A stretch of 64,000 nt of DNA, taken from NCBI RefSeq assembly GCF_000516985.1, contig NW_006917103.1:1116001-1180000 (forward strand), read 5' to 3'. Position numbers and translations under genes: made by a program. Source of the stretch: Pestalotiopsis fici W106-1 (lineage: Eukaryota; Ascomycota; Sordariomycetes; Amphisphaeriales; Sporocadaceae). Positions 1-11,536 of the stretch are shown one piece after another (the stretch's first letter is position 1; every line of letters begins with the position of its first letter). The notes beneath the pieces were generated by a model. The model searched no databases. It worked only from the letters and a program-made list of their open reading frames with translations, and was not told the origin of the DNA.

Positions 1-2
1 AG

Positions 3-1937
3 CACGAACATACTTCCAATGTAAACGATGCATCTCGTCCTAGAACTACCATTTTTGACGATGTCATTCAACCGGATATTCTGGAGAAACTCGTCGAGAT
101 CTTTTACCACACAGCCTACCCGGTCAGGCCTTATTTTCACTGGCCAAGCTACCGTGCACAAATTCGGTCGCGGCAATACCGATCTGACTGGGGTCTCTAT
201 ACATTTACCATGTCAATCTGTACGATGGCTGCCGGGCGTCTCTGTGACGGTGTGCTAATGCCAAACGGTCCACACCCTCTCCGCCAACAAGCTGCTACTC
301 TATTCAAGAAATGTTACCGAGCCACAATCGATGCCATCCCAAGTGACATTACGACTGTGCCGGATCAATACCAAGCTATGAAGGCAAAGGCCATACTGGC
401 TGCCGCATGCTTGCAAAGCGGAGATTGGAAGACAGCCACTGTTCACCTCGGCGATTATGCTTCCCTATCTGCAATGACCGGATTTTGCCAAGAGTCGAAT
501 TGGCCATCACGCCTCACCGAGATCCAAAAGCAAGAGAGGCGCAGAGTGTTTTGGGGAGTATATCAACAAGAACAATATCTGTCGAGCAATTTCAATTTTG
601 CATCACGACAACGGGAGGTCAAGGCAATGGTCAAGTACCCCGTTGAGGTGTTTGACGACGATGATATTACCGAGACCGGGGTGCAATTGTGGTCTGAGCA
701 CGTGTCTTTCGTCAAGGGGTTCAATTTTTGTACTGATCTTTATCGCATCCTGGAACGTATGGAAGGTACTGTAAGAGCAAGGCAGCAAGCTACATCCTCC
801 GAGCCAGGCGGCAAAATTGAGGCCTTCTTCTCCCAGATTTATCCTTCAAAGAAACTGGCGGCCGACAGCCTGCACCTTGTCTCACAACTCTATGACGAGT
901 TGCCACAGGAACTCAAGCAGCCAAAGGTCTTGGCCGGCGATCTCCGAGCAGATCGATACGGATTTATAGCATCTAACGTTCTTCTTACCACTCAGACATT
1001 GCGAATGTTACTGGTAGGGACTGGGACACCAAACATACACCTACGCTGCGCCATTGCCAGCGAGCTTCTTGATCAGTTAAGTACTATCCCGATTGCCTTC
1101 TTTCACGCATCGAGTACTGTATCCGTAAGTTAATTGCGCAATTTCCCAGACACGAAGCAGAAGCGACTGACAAGTTGATTTCCATCAGTTGCATCATCTG
1201 GCACATATCGGCCATATGCTCGGAGGCGATGTACACGATACACTCCCCATCTGGACCTATTTGCAAGTCCGCAACATTCTCATTGTGCTTGCCGATTTCC
1301 TCGAGAAGATTGAGTCCGACCGAATGATTACTACTGGGCTTGCCGAGAAGCTCCGAGCGCAGATTGACCGCATCGATCACTCCATGAAGCAAGCCTCTCA
1401 ATCAGAGCACGAGACTGGGCTGCTATCAATGGGCAAGAGTTTACTGCCAGATTGGCAGAACTTGTCGGGTCCAGCTTCTGGGCTTGTTGCAGCAGAGCAG
1501 TCGCAGGTAAGTGTGGCTTATCATTTCCTGCGCAGCGACGACCTTAATGATGCATGCATGGCAAAATTGATCCTCAGCTTACACCTGACGTGATGAAGCA
1601 GTATAGATCTCCACCAGCGCACTCAGCTACCAACTATGGGACTGGCACTCCTATGCAGTCTCTCTTTCGCGATGCAACACAATCGGCACACCATAGCACA
1701 AGCACTGTGAATGCCACGCATTCCCAACAGCCACCGCCAGACCGAGACTCTTCATTTCTCATGAATGCTTTAGCCGTGCCCGTGAATCCCCGGGATCCCT
1801 TCTCTGGAGGCATCTCTCATAATTCCACCGCTTTTGCAATTCCAAACCAGCTGGACTTCAGCGCAACTCAACCGCCGATGGAGGAGACGCTGTTCTCGGG
1901 CGACTTGTTTTCGGCATGGCCATATCTGCCAAGCTAA
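3..1937 (+). CDS. Fungal-specific transcription factor, C-terminal part (5' end outside window)
   Basis: Three exons: <3-1124, 1189-1506 and 1602-1937. The reading frame is open from base 3, so the N-terminus, where a Zn2Cys6 DNA-binding domain would be expected, lies off the left edge. The visible start of the protein (FYHTAYPVRPYFHWPSY, followed by TMSICTMAAGRL) and a later block with RRVFWGVYQQEQYLS match the fungal-specific transcription factor domain (Fungal_trans, the XlnR/Gal4-like middle region). The tail is Ser/Gln/Pro-rich, as in activation regions. Intron 1 (1125-1188) is GTAAGT...CAG in phase 0. Intron 2 starts GTAAGT at 1507; its acceptor may be 1601 (chosen) or 1577, both in frame. 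The family normally acts in the nucleus as a pathway activator. The target pathway cannot be read here. Confidence 0.85.
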
Positions 1938-1941
1938 ATGA

Positions 1942-2441
1942 AAAGCCTTCAGCCACAGCTACTCCTCGCCCTCCGGCAAAAGTTTTGACGGCATGTACTC
2001 GCAATTTGACCCTGCCTACTTCAAGACAAAGACGCCGACTATTTCAGGCGTGGCCGGATCCACCGGTGAGATCAGCGGATCTTGCTCGAACACCTCCTCC
2101 ACCTTGAGCTTCTATGGATACACTGAGAACTGCAACTAGATTGTTCTCAACTGTCGTGGCTACCTAAATGCCGGACATTCTGGAGACTTTTTGCCTTTAC
2201 GATCTTTAGTGCTGACGCAATTGTAATTGTATGGGCTAGCGATGTTGCATACTCTGATTGGACTCGATCCAACGTATGGTTGGATGTGACGTACACGGAG
2301 CTTACCTCTGGTCTGAGCGCAACTTACACCGCGACGACCGGAGAATGCATTCCCATCCGTATCATCTGTAGTCAAGGCAACTCTCCATTCGCTTTCGATA
2401 TTGAGGTCACGTCACTGCCCCTGATTACACTGTTATCCTGA
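1942..2441 (+). pseudogene. Decayed GLEYA-domain adhesin
   Basis: In frame 1, from 1942 to about 2190, the translation contains FDPAYFKTKTPTISGV and later IVLNCRGYLNAGHSG, the start and HRGYLYA-like core of a GLEYA lectin-type adhesin domain. The frame then shifts: from about 2200 to the TGA at 2439-2441 frame 3 carries AIVIVWASDVAYSDWTRSN and GECIPIRIICSQGN, matching the GLEYA consensus around LWVGDxAYSGWTRxNA and YIPIRIxxxN. An in-frame TAG at 2137-2139 interrupts the first half. With one nonsense codon, one frameshift, and no start, signal peptide or repeat stalk, this is a relic. Intact members are secreted cell-wall adhesins that bind glycans. An intron could in theory hide one lesion, but no good donor was seen. 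Confidence 0.72.
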
Positions 2442-2780
2442 GTGTAGACAGCACCACGAAGCTATTCTAGAGTGGACCAAGACAAAGAATGGCTGAGTCG
2501 ACTTGAAGTACGCACTATACCCAGAGCCTTAACAGCCAGTATGATTGTTTTTCAATTTCTTTCTGAGATCGCAGCAGTTTACACGCGTTTTTGCAGCCGC
2601 GGTCCGGTTATTCGGATGATTGATTTGGAAGCCACAAACATTACACTATTGGAGCGATAGCCTAAATAGTGGTGATTCTGTTTAACCAAATCAAATCCGA
2701 ATATGCTCCATTCATGAGATCGGTTTGATGGATTATTTCTGATGGGGGAAATCCCTTGTCCTTCACTGCCGCCCTCTGAC
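2442..2780. other. Intergenic, no gene seen
   Basis: Between the GLEYA relic and the 3' end of the HET gene. The only sizeable open frame (2472-2660) has no recognisable motif and is not supported. Confidence 0.5.
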
Positions 2781-4639
2781 TCATACTATCTCCCATGGAA
2801 CTATTTCATCCTCATTCCCAGGCCACATCTCGCGCTGAGTGACTTTATCAACAATAGCTGGAGATATTAACTCATAGCGGATACCATTTTGTCGCACTAT
2901 AAAGGGCAAGGAAAGGCCACAAAAGCAGCACAGCAAGTCTCCTGGTTGAATGTTGCAATTACCAACAGCGATGCGACCCTCACTTGTGAAGAATAAGCTC
3001 TTTCCCCTCATATGGATTGTGAAATTGACATTGTAATTTTCCATCAAATCACAGATCCTGTCCGCATCGTTTTCACTCTCCATTCTATGCAGAGTATATT
3101 GAAAGATGGTCGATGGTTTGGTCCCTATCAATCGCAGTACGTTCGCCATTCCCCATCCGAAATTATTCCTGAACGCAAGCTGGGCTGAGGCAGCTGCCGT
3201 GAGGAACCTTCGAGTCGTACTCGTAAGACTGGCCCTGCCAGCAATGAAAGGCCAATCAACCGCGATTTTGTCGCTGACGCAAGTACTCACCCGGCCAAAG
3301 CTTTTCCCTTGTAGTGTGAGAACAAGTCCATCGTTGCTGAATGACGTTATCTGGCGATTGAAATTTCCGGGTTTCCCGAAATGAGCCGATGTCAAATACC
3401 AGAAATGAGGATCCTCGAGCAACGTGATGGGGTTGTTAGACTCCTGGTGTATCTCTGTAGGAGGTGCCCAGTCGACTGCCCAGGAAGGAAGGTCGCACGA
3501 CTTCTTGTACGGACAAGCCAGGTACATTATTTCCAGGTTGGTGCTTGTCAAGATGAAACGGCTTGTTGCCTCTGTGAAGATATCTTCCACTGACCGGTCG
3601 TAATCAACCGTCATGCCACCAAGGGACTTGGGAAATAAAGCTCGCAACGCGAATACCCTGTCTCGTGGATCTTGAGTTTCCTTTGTTATGCAATATCCCA
3701 ATGATATCACCGAATCTTCTTCCTGGAATGCATCATGAAGTTTCCACCCAGGATCTTTGAATAAGAAAAAATGGAGTCTCATAGCCCGCGTAACAAACTT
3801 ATCAGACGCAACCCGTATACCTGTAAATGAAGGTGACTCGGAGTTAAGACACAGGAGTTTTGGGGAAGACTGTGCAAATTCTTGCAGAGTCCACCCCCGA
3901 GACCAGTAAGGCGCTTTGAATATTGGTGATAAATGTTTGCTTCCTGATCAATTCTTAGATGAGAATCGAGATAATTGTTCATGACTTCCAGGCCAACGAA
4001 TTTTCAAGACGTACCTTGTTCTACCATTTTAGAAACAAAAGGGTCCATCACCTTGAGCACAATCAGAATCCACCCATCTCTCCATGTATTGAACCTTGGT
4101 CGCATGTGATAGTCACTAAAGGGACGCAAGAGGTTCAGGAGAAGCATACTGCTGGAATTCCGAGGCGCATGGTTGATTCCGAGCCAAACCAGGACATTCT
4201 TGGCCCCGCGGTAGATATCGGCCATCGTGGCAACCTGGGTGCTCTTCTCCTCGTTGCGGGACTGGTCAATACAAATTGCATCGACCCACAGCCCAACCTT
4301 GCCGATGGACTTGCGACCAAGACGCTTCCGCAATATTTCGAGAGCTCTCGCACAGTTTGCGGTCACCAGAAGGGTCTGGACAGAACCGGACCTCGGATCC
4401 AAAATGATGTTTAGAGGTTCGCTTGGCACTTCGTTATTCCAGGTGTACGAGAGAGCCTCATAAACAGGGGGATCATCCATGTCGGCCTCGACCAAGTTGC
4501 AAGTGATGGGGTCATTGTCGGTCTTGCTGGAATGAAGCAGGATCAGACGCGTATGTCTGCCGCTTGGCAGCGGCGTGTAACAGTAGCAGTCATTAGTGCT
4601 CATGGGTGGAAGCGAAGCTTTGGCGAGAGGTGGTTCCAC
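2781..4639 (-). CDS. HET-domain (heterokaryon incompatibility) protein
   Basis: Two exons on the minus strand, 4639-4015 and 3913-2781, give 585 aa. The HET domain is complete in its signature blocks: YEALSYTW (about residues 60-67), LWVDAICIDQ (117-126), IYRGAKNVLVWLG, and across the splice APYWSRGWTLQEF (209-221). The intron (4014-3914) begins GTACGT and ends CAAAG; it restores the WxRGWTLQE motif in phase 1, which fixes the model. The C-terminal half has the usual block for this class, DPRDRVFALRALF. HET proteins trigger a cell-death or incompatibility response after non-self contact in filamentous ascomycetes; the partner is unknown here. Two in-frame Met codons lie near the start and the first was used. 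Neither neighbour suggests a fixed partner. Confidence 0.9.
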
Positions 4640-5360
4640 AAGTGGAGGTTGTGATGAGGCTCCAAATGAAGGTGTGCGGAGGGAGGGGCTCGTGTCTCGA
4701 CGTATTTCTTCAGCAGGGCATTTGATCAGGCTGCGCCCGGCTCCGCAGTCTACTAGCGGAAGTAAAGGCTTGGCAAATTCGGGGGCGGAAAGAGTGAGCG
4801 CAAATGCTTGTATCTACGTGCTATTTTTAGAACTTTAGAGACCTCAGCTACGCGACAATTCCATGTTTAAGGGATGCGCTTTTTGTTTAGGAGGCTTTGT
4901 ATTGGTTGCGTTGACTTGGAAAAGAACACCAATTTTGTTATCTTACATTGCGCTACTAATCTTTTCATCGTAGACGCTAGGTTACAGGTAATCTTCTCGT
5001 GTTTTCCCAGGTATAAATCCTTACACGATTTCTTGATTCTTTGCCTATAATTTATCGTAAGAAAAAAACAGGATAAAGCAAAAAGCATAAGGGTTAACAA
5101 GCTTATAAAAGAGTCGAAACTCATTCCAATAAGCTTAATGGCGTTACGCCATTATGATGCCTTTAAAAATGTTTAATTATCTTTCATTCTTCATGCCATC
5201 TTATTTGTATGATTATATTAACCAATAAAAAGTCTCCTTCCTATTTATAAGAGAAGTCAAGGGAATGACCATGGAGATTTACGATATATTTTTCATTTTA
5301 TTAATAATATTCAGAAATAATCGTCTTTTAAGATTCATTTATTATATAATGCTTAACTTA
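4640..5360. other. Intergenic with AT-rich island (about 4860-5340)
   Basis: The first 200 nt have ordinary composition. From about 4860 to 5340 the sequence is very AT-rich, unlike the neighbouring genes, and has no conserved frame. A 7-bp inverted repeat (AATGGCG TTA CGCCATT) lies at 5137-5153. The composition resembles RIP-damaged repeat DNA, but no element can be identified. Confidence 0.5.
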
Positions 5361-7922
5361 TTATTTCTCACTGTTATCCATTTCGCCAGCAGTAAAGTGC
5401 ATTTGGTTGTCCTCGGTTATGTGTACCGTTAACCTTTGCCTCCAAACATTCGAAAACGTACTGATTCCTCTGCCAATATTGTGCAGCATACCTGGGGGGT
5501 TTAACGCCAGGCAAAGAGCTACCAAATCTTGAATGTCGCTCCAGTTTGACATTTCCTTCAATAGGCTATTCCGGCCCGGAATGTCCTTTCTGGCATAAAC
5601 ATCGACAATGGTAGAGATTAGCACCTGCGTGGCATGCAAAAAGACCACCGCAGAGTACAAACACACCATAACCAGGGCAAACGTGACAGTTGAAGAAGAA
5701 CGGCCCGACCCGTACCCATACTGCTCAGATACGAAACTCCATGGCGTGCTTGTGTCAGCCTCCAGACCCCTGAGATACTCACCAAAGGACCATGCATTGC
5801 ATTGCGCTGCCTGCTGGTCACTGGTACCATCTTGAGCCATCACAGTTGGACAGGTTGCATTTCCAACGCTCAAGGAAACTTTAGTAAAGCCCGAAGCGCC
5901 ACTGTTATAACTCAATGCCGACAACAGGGGACGCAGGCGGTCTTGCCTGCCTCCTGTCGCAATTGTAGATGCCGACACAGTGTCACTGAATCGGTGCGCG
6001 CTGATCAAATTGTTTGCTTCATCCAAATTAATAACGGCAACAAGGCTTTCTTCCTCCTCCACGTGCGCAGCAATGTACACGCGATCTTGCGTGGCCGACA
6101 TGGTGCTCCTGGAAATACCGTCTGCCAGGAGCAGAGATAGCATTGACTCTACCGAGCTTGTAAGAAATTCGCCATTTGTCGCCAAAAGTTGCATCCATCC
6201 GTCGGATTCTGTGATAGAGAGCAACTGTACTAGAAAAGTTTCCATGGCGTTTAGTTCTACCGTTTGGGCGCGATCGGTATATCGTGATTGCTTGGTATCG
6301 TTTCCGAACCCAAAGCTGAGAAGATTTGCCCATGACGGTTGTACTAGTATTGGCATACCCGATGCTCCGGCTTGGAATAGAGTCGTCTCATTGATTGAAA
6401 GTACTCCTGCATCCGTCACATTGCTTTCAATAATGTACGACTGGCCAAGCACAGCCTTGGCACTAGAGTGTGCCCATCTAGTGACCAGGGAACAGGCCCC
6501 GATATTCCACAACGTTGTGTTTGATCGTTCCCACTCTTTAGCAGTAGGACTCTGGCGTGTGACGTTTTTCGGAACTCTGAAGATGGCGGACAGCGGTGCC
6601 TGGGGCATGTCCACCCATTTGAAGTCAACCAGCTTCCCAACATCCGGATCAAAATCCCAGTCTGAGGAATCCAGCTCCCTTGCACTAGCAGGAAGGTCCA
6701 ACCAACTAGAACAGAGGCCATCATCAAAACACGCAAGACCGGCCGTTGGCCATAGTGGGATGTTGTTAGGATCGGTGGAATTGATGGTCTGTGAGGATGA
6801 GTTCCAATCAAAAACCGAGCATTTTGCCTGGACCAGAGGCTGATAGATTTCATCCCTTTCCGCGTTGCTAATGCGAAGGTTGGCTCCAGATGATCCAAAG
6901 AGACCAATTCCGAGGCTGTATTTCCCTGCCTGAGTAATTGCCTCGATCGTCACATCTGAAAGAGTCGTCGCCACCGTTGTTCGATTGAGCGATTTCTTTA
7001 TTTGAGATGTCTTCAGCCACCGAGAATTTCCTGTTGTAGACGAGCTGACGACCACGTTTGTGCTCATGGATGTTTGATTGGAATTGGCCACGCTATTTGA
7101 GATTTGCCACAAGCCGTAGCCCGGGCAAAAATTGTATGGTAGCACGTATTGGTTACCACCTTCACAGCCCAACAATGGGTTGTTATCGATACTGGCGTCG
7201 TAAGTCAATTTTGGCGTCCAGTCACTCGGAGGTCCATATAGCATCATCTGTTGTCCGTCTGCTGGCTGCTGTACTGGCCACCATGCGGGACTGGGCACGA
7301 GTAGTATCGCAGACGATGGACCGATCGCAATCGACCATAGTGTGCATATAATGGTGAATGCAGCCAAAAGTCCAGCCTTTGTCCATAATGTTGACCACAG
7401 TCCAGAATGAGTGAGGTAGCCCAAATTACCAACGCGATAGCCTCCCGTGATCAGCCCCAATGGTAGGCCCTTGACAGCTAGCTTCGACAGGTAGATACTC
7501 AAGACTATGGCGGATATGGATATGATCGAAACCATTTCGTATACTTTCGCTGCGAGTTGGAAGATGTGCAATATGTCGGCCGTGGCTAGTTTGGTAGACT
7601 TGGTTGATACTGTGATGGAGATGCTGTATGTCGAGTCGAACCAATACCTCGCACTAGAGTTAAGCCAAATAAGGCCACAACTCGCTACTACAGCGCCAAC
7701 GTGAACAAGATGTCCCAGATGAAAAATATGCCATGGTCTCTTGAGTTTCTTCTTGACTGAAAGTTGATCAACGAGCGGATTTTCTGTACTATCAGCATCC
7801 GCGAGATCAGGAAGCTTGATTGAAAAGCTGGACACGTCGGAGTAGCATTCTGACTCCACTGGCGACGGGGAACGCTTCATGGTGGCACAGTGGTACGCTG
7901 TACAGAGTACTTTGAAAACCAC
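5361..7922 (-). CDS. Large integral membrane protein of unknown function
   Basis: A single uninterrupted frame of 853 aa. The second Met (7880) gives 839 aa, and the sequence after it (MKRSPSPVESE) looks more like a real cytosolic start; the first Met may be leader. Predicted membrane segments lie near the N-terminus (HLVHVGAVVASCGLIWL, then MVSIISISAIVLSIYL, then AGLLAAFTIICTLWSIAIG). A single C-terminal helix follows (FALVMVCLYSAVVFL). Between the third and last helix is a loop of about 500 residues with many N-x-S/T sites and several cysteines, so it is probably extracellular or lumenal. The GPSSAILLVPSPAWWPV-like segment after helix 3 is typical of a lineage-specific family of ascomycete membrane proteins without assigned role. 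No catalytic motif was seen. Confidence 0.8.
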   Translation of the reverse strand: MVFKVLCTAYHCATMKRSPSPVESECYSDVSSFSIKLPDLADADSTENPLVDQLSVKKKLKRPWHIFHLGHLVHVGAVVASCGLIWLNSSARYWFDSTYSISITVSTKSTKLATADILHIFQLAAKVYEMVSIISISAIVLSIYLSKLAVKGLPLGLITGGYRVGNLGYLTHSGLWSTLWTKAGLLAAFTIICTLWSIAIGPSSAILLVPSPAWWPVQQPADGQQMMLYGPPSDWTPKLTYDASIDNNPLLGCEGGNQYVLPYNFCPGYGLWQISNSVANSNQTSMSTNVVVSSSTTGNSRWLKTSQIKKSLNRTTVATTLSDVTIEAITQAGKYSLGIGLFGSSGANLRISNAERDEIYQPLVQAKCSVFDWNSSSQTINSTDPNNIPLWPTAGLACFDDGLCSSWLDLPASARELDSSDWDFDPDVGKLVDFKWVDMPQAPLSAIFRVPKNVTRQSPTAKEWERSNTTLWNIGACSLVTRWAHSSAKAVLGQSYIIESNVTDAGVLSINETTLFQAGASGMPILVQPSWANLLSFGFGNDTKQSRYTDRAQTVELNAMETFLVQLLSITESDGWMQLLATNGEFLTSSVESMLSLLLADGISRSTMSATQDRVYIAAHVEEEESLVAVINLDEANNLISAHRFSDTVSASTIATGGRQDRLRPLLSALSYNSGASGFTKVSLSVGNATCPTVMAQDGTSDQQAAQCNAWSFGEYLRGLEADTSTPWSFVSEQYGYGSGRSSSTVTFALVMVCLYSAVVFLHATQVLISTIVDVYARKDIPGRNSLLKEMSNWSDIQDLVALCLALNPPGMLHNIGRGISTFSNVWRQRLTVHITEDNQMHFTAGEMDNSEK

Positions 7923-8523
7923 TGATTCCGCGCTGGGATCGACTCATTGATCGTTTTTGTGTTGTCCAATTGTGAAGATATCTTTTTATTCCCCTGGGGA
8001 GAATTTCAGCCCTTGGAGAAGCCTAACCCACCTATATAAGAACAGAGGATCGACAAAATCTGATGTTACGGGGGCTGTGTTTATCTCATCGGTCTAGTTC
8101 TTACTTACCTCCAAATATTTGTATGCTAGCTTCCTCAAGTTGGCGAGACAGGCGATGCTGTGTAACCCCACGCCTGTCAGCCTACATATAAGGCTGAGGG
8201 ATCAGCGGTACCTTTGCTACCTGCGCCTAAAACACCTAGAAGGTACGGTAGTGGGAGTGACTATAGGGATGAGAAGGCTGATTTTTCTTCTAAAGTGCCG
8301 CAAGCCTTTTAAAGCAAATTTGCCTTTTGAAATATTTTGCTTTTTTAAGCTCCTTTATCTAAATAGTTATACATATATCAAGGACGTGATTAATGATATA
8401 AGTGAAATCAACCAACATTCTGTTTTTTAAAATCAAGGATAGCGTTGATTAAGCTGGCACAAAAAAGAAAAAAAAAAGAATTCGGATATATTTGAACGAG
8501 CATGAAGGAAGTACGCTGACAAG
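7923..8523. other. Intergenic, AT-rich at 8280-8480
   Basis: Upstream region of the membrane protein gene and 3' flank of the AAA+ gene (both minus strand). An open frame at 8119-8430 is low complexity and has no family likeness. The 8280-8480 stretch is AT-rich with poly-A runs. Confidence 0.45.
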
Positions 8524-11500
8524 CTAGACATCCCCGTCATCACTGCTGCTATCGTCATCCGAGGCATCACTTTCGGAAGATGTATCTTCAGTATCAGATT
8601 CAATCTTCGCACGCGACGACCGACCCTTTGATCGATGCGACCTTGTAGGCTTCGGAGCGTCTCCCGAGTAGGATTGCAGCACGACATTTGGAAAGCGATC
8701 TGCTCGCCACCCCTCACGTATGGCTATATCCGACTCTCCAGCGCCGAGGGTAGAAATGAGATACTTGTCAAACTCTTTGGACGATTCTGCTACGATGCGA
8801 AACTGTGCAGCTCCCAAGATTGGCTTTTGTGCACCTGGTGTTGCCTGGTGACTTTCGTGCTCGACTAATGCTATGGCGGCTTGAAAAGCATTGCGAATTT
8901 GCCTATTGGACATGTAAATAATGGCTCAAATCAGGCATGGTCGTCCACTTGGGACAGTTTTCATCACTTACCTGCCATTCCATGTACCAAGTTTCTCGCC
9001 ATCCATTTCACGGTAGTGCTGCCTAGCAAATTCGGTAATCTGCTTCTTGTCAATCTTGAACGTGGAAATTCCCACTCGCGCCTGCTCGTCTTTGGCTCTT
9101 TGAATGAAGGTCTTGTATAGCTTGACGGTCTCATCCTTCCTCAATCGCGGATAGTACAGACTGAGATGGATTCGTGACTTGAAGGCCGGATCAATGCCGC
9201 CTACGCGATTAGTTGTCAAGAATAGAATCCCGCCATAATACTCAAGACTGCGAAGAAAAACGCTCGTGACGGCATTTCGCCTTAGGTCAGTCTTGCTCCT
9301 TTTGACGAGAAACACATCTGCCTCATCAAGCAGAAGAACACAGCCCCACTTGTGCGCAAGAGTGAAGTTATAGGACAAGTTCTTCTCCACCTCCATGGCC
9401 GTTTCTCCGATATCACCGCAAGTGATGGGAAATAGTGGTCGTTTCGTGCTGTCAGCAACACATTCCGCCGTTGAGGTCTTCCCAACGCCTTCAGTTGATT
9501 AGTTTGAGAAACAAATCAAGATTAATGGTAAACATACCCGGCTCGCCATGGAGTAGCAAAATCAGCCCTGTTCCTTTGCCCTTCACGAGATCAAGTCCTG
9601 CTCCAATACTTGCTCCGCCTGCCGAGCGGGAGTTTTCATGGGTGTTCACCAACGCAAGAATCGAGGTCTTGTGCTTTTCTGGCAGCATAAGCTTGTCAAA
9701 GTTATGCTGGTATCTCATATCGGATAGATCAGCAACCTTTACGGTGGCCCACTGTCGATTGCGGAGTACAAAGGCGTGCACTCGGTCGGGAAGGAGCATC
9801 CAGTCCTCTTCCGTCAACTCTTCCCTTTTCCGCGGCCCAAGAAGGCTGCCATTGTTTTGAAAGTATATTGCGGAGTCTCGTTCATCGATGGAGTGATCTT
9901 TGAAGATGATATCACTCCCGCAACAACCTTCGCGGGCGTATGCATGCCCGCAATACGGATTCAAATACGTTTCACGTAAATCTGCCTTCGTCATATGTGT
10001 AGCCTGAATCCTTGTTGGAGGCTTCCACTCCTTATTGCTGTTGAATGCGGCAGCAATGTCAACAATCACTGGTGCGTCTATCTCATGTGACACTTCATCA
10101 AGTGTGTGACCTGTCATGAAATGCTGCGAGAACGGCGGCGCCGTGATTCTTTCGAACCGTTTCCCCCGGTCGCATAGGCTAGTTGCCAAATTCTGGTAGT
10201 CCTTGTGGAACTTCAATGGATAAACCGGTAGTGATGATATAGGTCTTGACCCTAGGAACTTGGCGATGGTGAATTTGTGCAAGCTTGGCACAAATTCTGA
10301 TCCATCAAAAGCCAGCCCCAAACAATCGAGCACAAATCCATCAAGTGCCGGTACCCTATCTGATTCGGACTTCATAATCTTGGTTAACGGGTCTCGGCCG
10401 CCCGTAAACCCCACGATTCTGTAGGCCCGCGTATCATCAGTTTGACATACAACTGTAGCACCGAAGCTGAACAAGTGCCATAGATCTCCAAACTCAATGT
10501 TCGAAAGTGTTCCATTGTCAATGAGCCGTCTCAGCTGAAACGTAGGCTGTAGATCATGGTCAAGAAACTCTATCAAAAGTTTCAAGTCTTCCAGAAGGTC
10601 TTCATCTGTGAACTCGAAATCCCTATCCTCTTTTTGGGACGACGAATTGTTTACCACACCTTCTGACATAGGATTATCTTTGCGTTCATCAACTTGTGAT
10701 TGTAGGTCAATCAAACTTTGTCTGATCGACTTTTCGTGCTTGATGAAGAGTTTGAATGGCCGCAGAAAAGTTCGCCCTGGGAACACCTGCCGATGATCAT
10801 TGTACGTGTCTATGGAATCGTTCAGCTCCACGGCCTCTCCCGTCACACTTCTCAGGTGGATAAGTAGCGGTGTAGATCGAATCCTCAGTCGCTCTGGTGT
10901 TTGAGCCCCTTTGATACTGGCTACCTCATGGTTGTTCTTAGAATTGCCATCAGCCTGTGATTGAAGCGGAAGACTTCCACTAGTCTGTGGATACGCGGAT
11001 TCGGAAATTGAGACTTCTAATGCTGGGCGTCTTTCGATAGGTACGTCGTAAGTAGTTTTTGTGATCTCGAAATCGGTTGGTGTAGATCGTCGAACTTCGC
11101 GGTGGTGGATTGGATACTTCATCCTCTCCTTCCTCATCTTCTCCTTAGGCGTGTCAAACACATGGTTCTTCAGCTTCTCGAGCTCCTGTTCAAGATCACT
11201 AATCCTCGCTTGAGTCAAGGTAATGTGCATCATGGCTTGCCGTGACCGCAAATCAATACGACCAGCTTTTCGTTCCTTCTCAAGCATCTTTTCTACCTCG
11301 TTATTACTATACGCCATATTGGCGGTAATGAAGCGTGTCTGTTCGATGTACTCTGTTGGTTCTACCAGCAGTTCACCATCAAGAGCTTCTGTATTCGCCG
11401 TGGTATGCACTGGGGGTACGGCGTTGTTGACTTGGGGATCGACAACTGGTGAGGAAACCCCTTTGGTTTCTGTGGTAGCTGCGGCCTCCATGGCTGTTGA

Positions 11501-11536
11501 TTTCTGGAGAGCCACTGGTGGACTCGGAACTGACAT
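8524..11536 (-). CDS. AAA+ ATPase with N-terminal coiled coil and acidic C-tail
   Basis: Three exons, 11536-9538, 9488-8972 and 8902-8524, 964 aa. The N-terminal 100 residues are Ser/Thr/Pro-rich, then a heptad-rich segment (EVEKMLEKERKAGRID to DLEQELEKLKNHV) predicts a coiled coil. A long middle region leads to an AAA+ core. Its Walker A, GEPGVGKT (664-671), is rebuilt across the first intron (GTATGT...AAG, 49 nt). Its Walker B is VLLLDEAD (D721, E722). A sensor/arginine-finger block follows (LTTNRVGGIDPAFKSRIH). The second intron restores GRQIRNAF. The last 30 residues are Ser/Asp-rich. The frame extends upstream to 11752, but Met 11536 was preferred because the extra 72 residues resemble leader. 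Family members are abundant in filamentous fungi; substrate and role are unknown. Head-to-head with the STAND-like gene at 11988. Confidence 0.88.

Noticed and set aside
5980..6843. 287-aa plus-strand open frame inside the membrane-protein gene
   Set aside because: Antisense shadow of a clean 853-aa frame; no family likeness.
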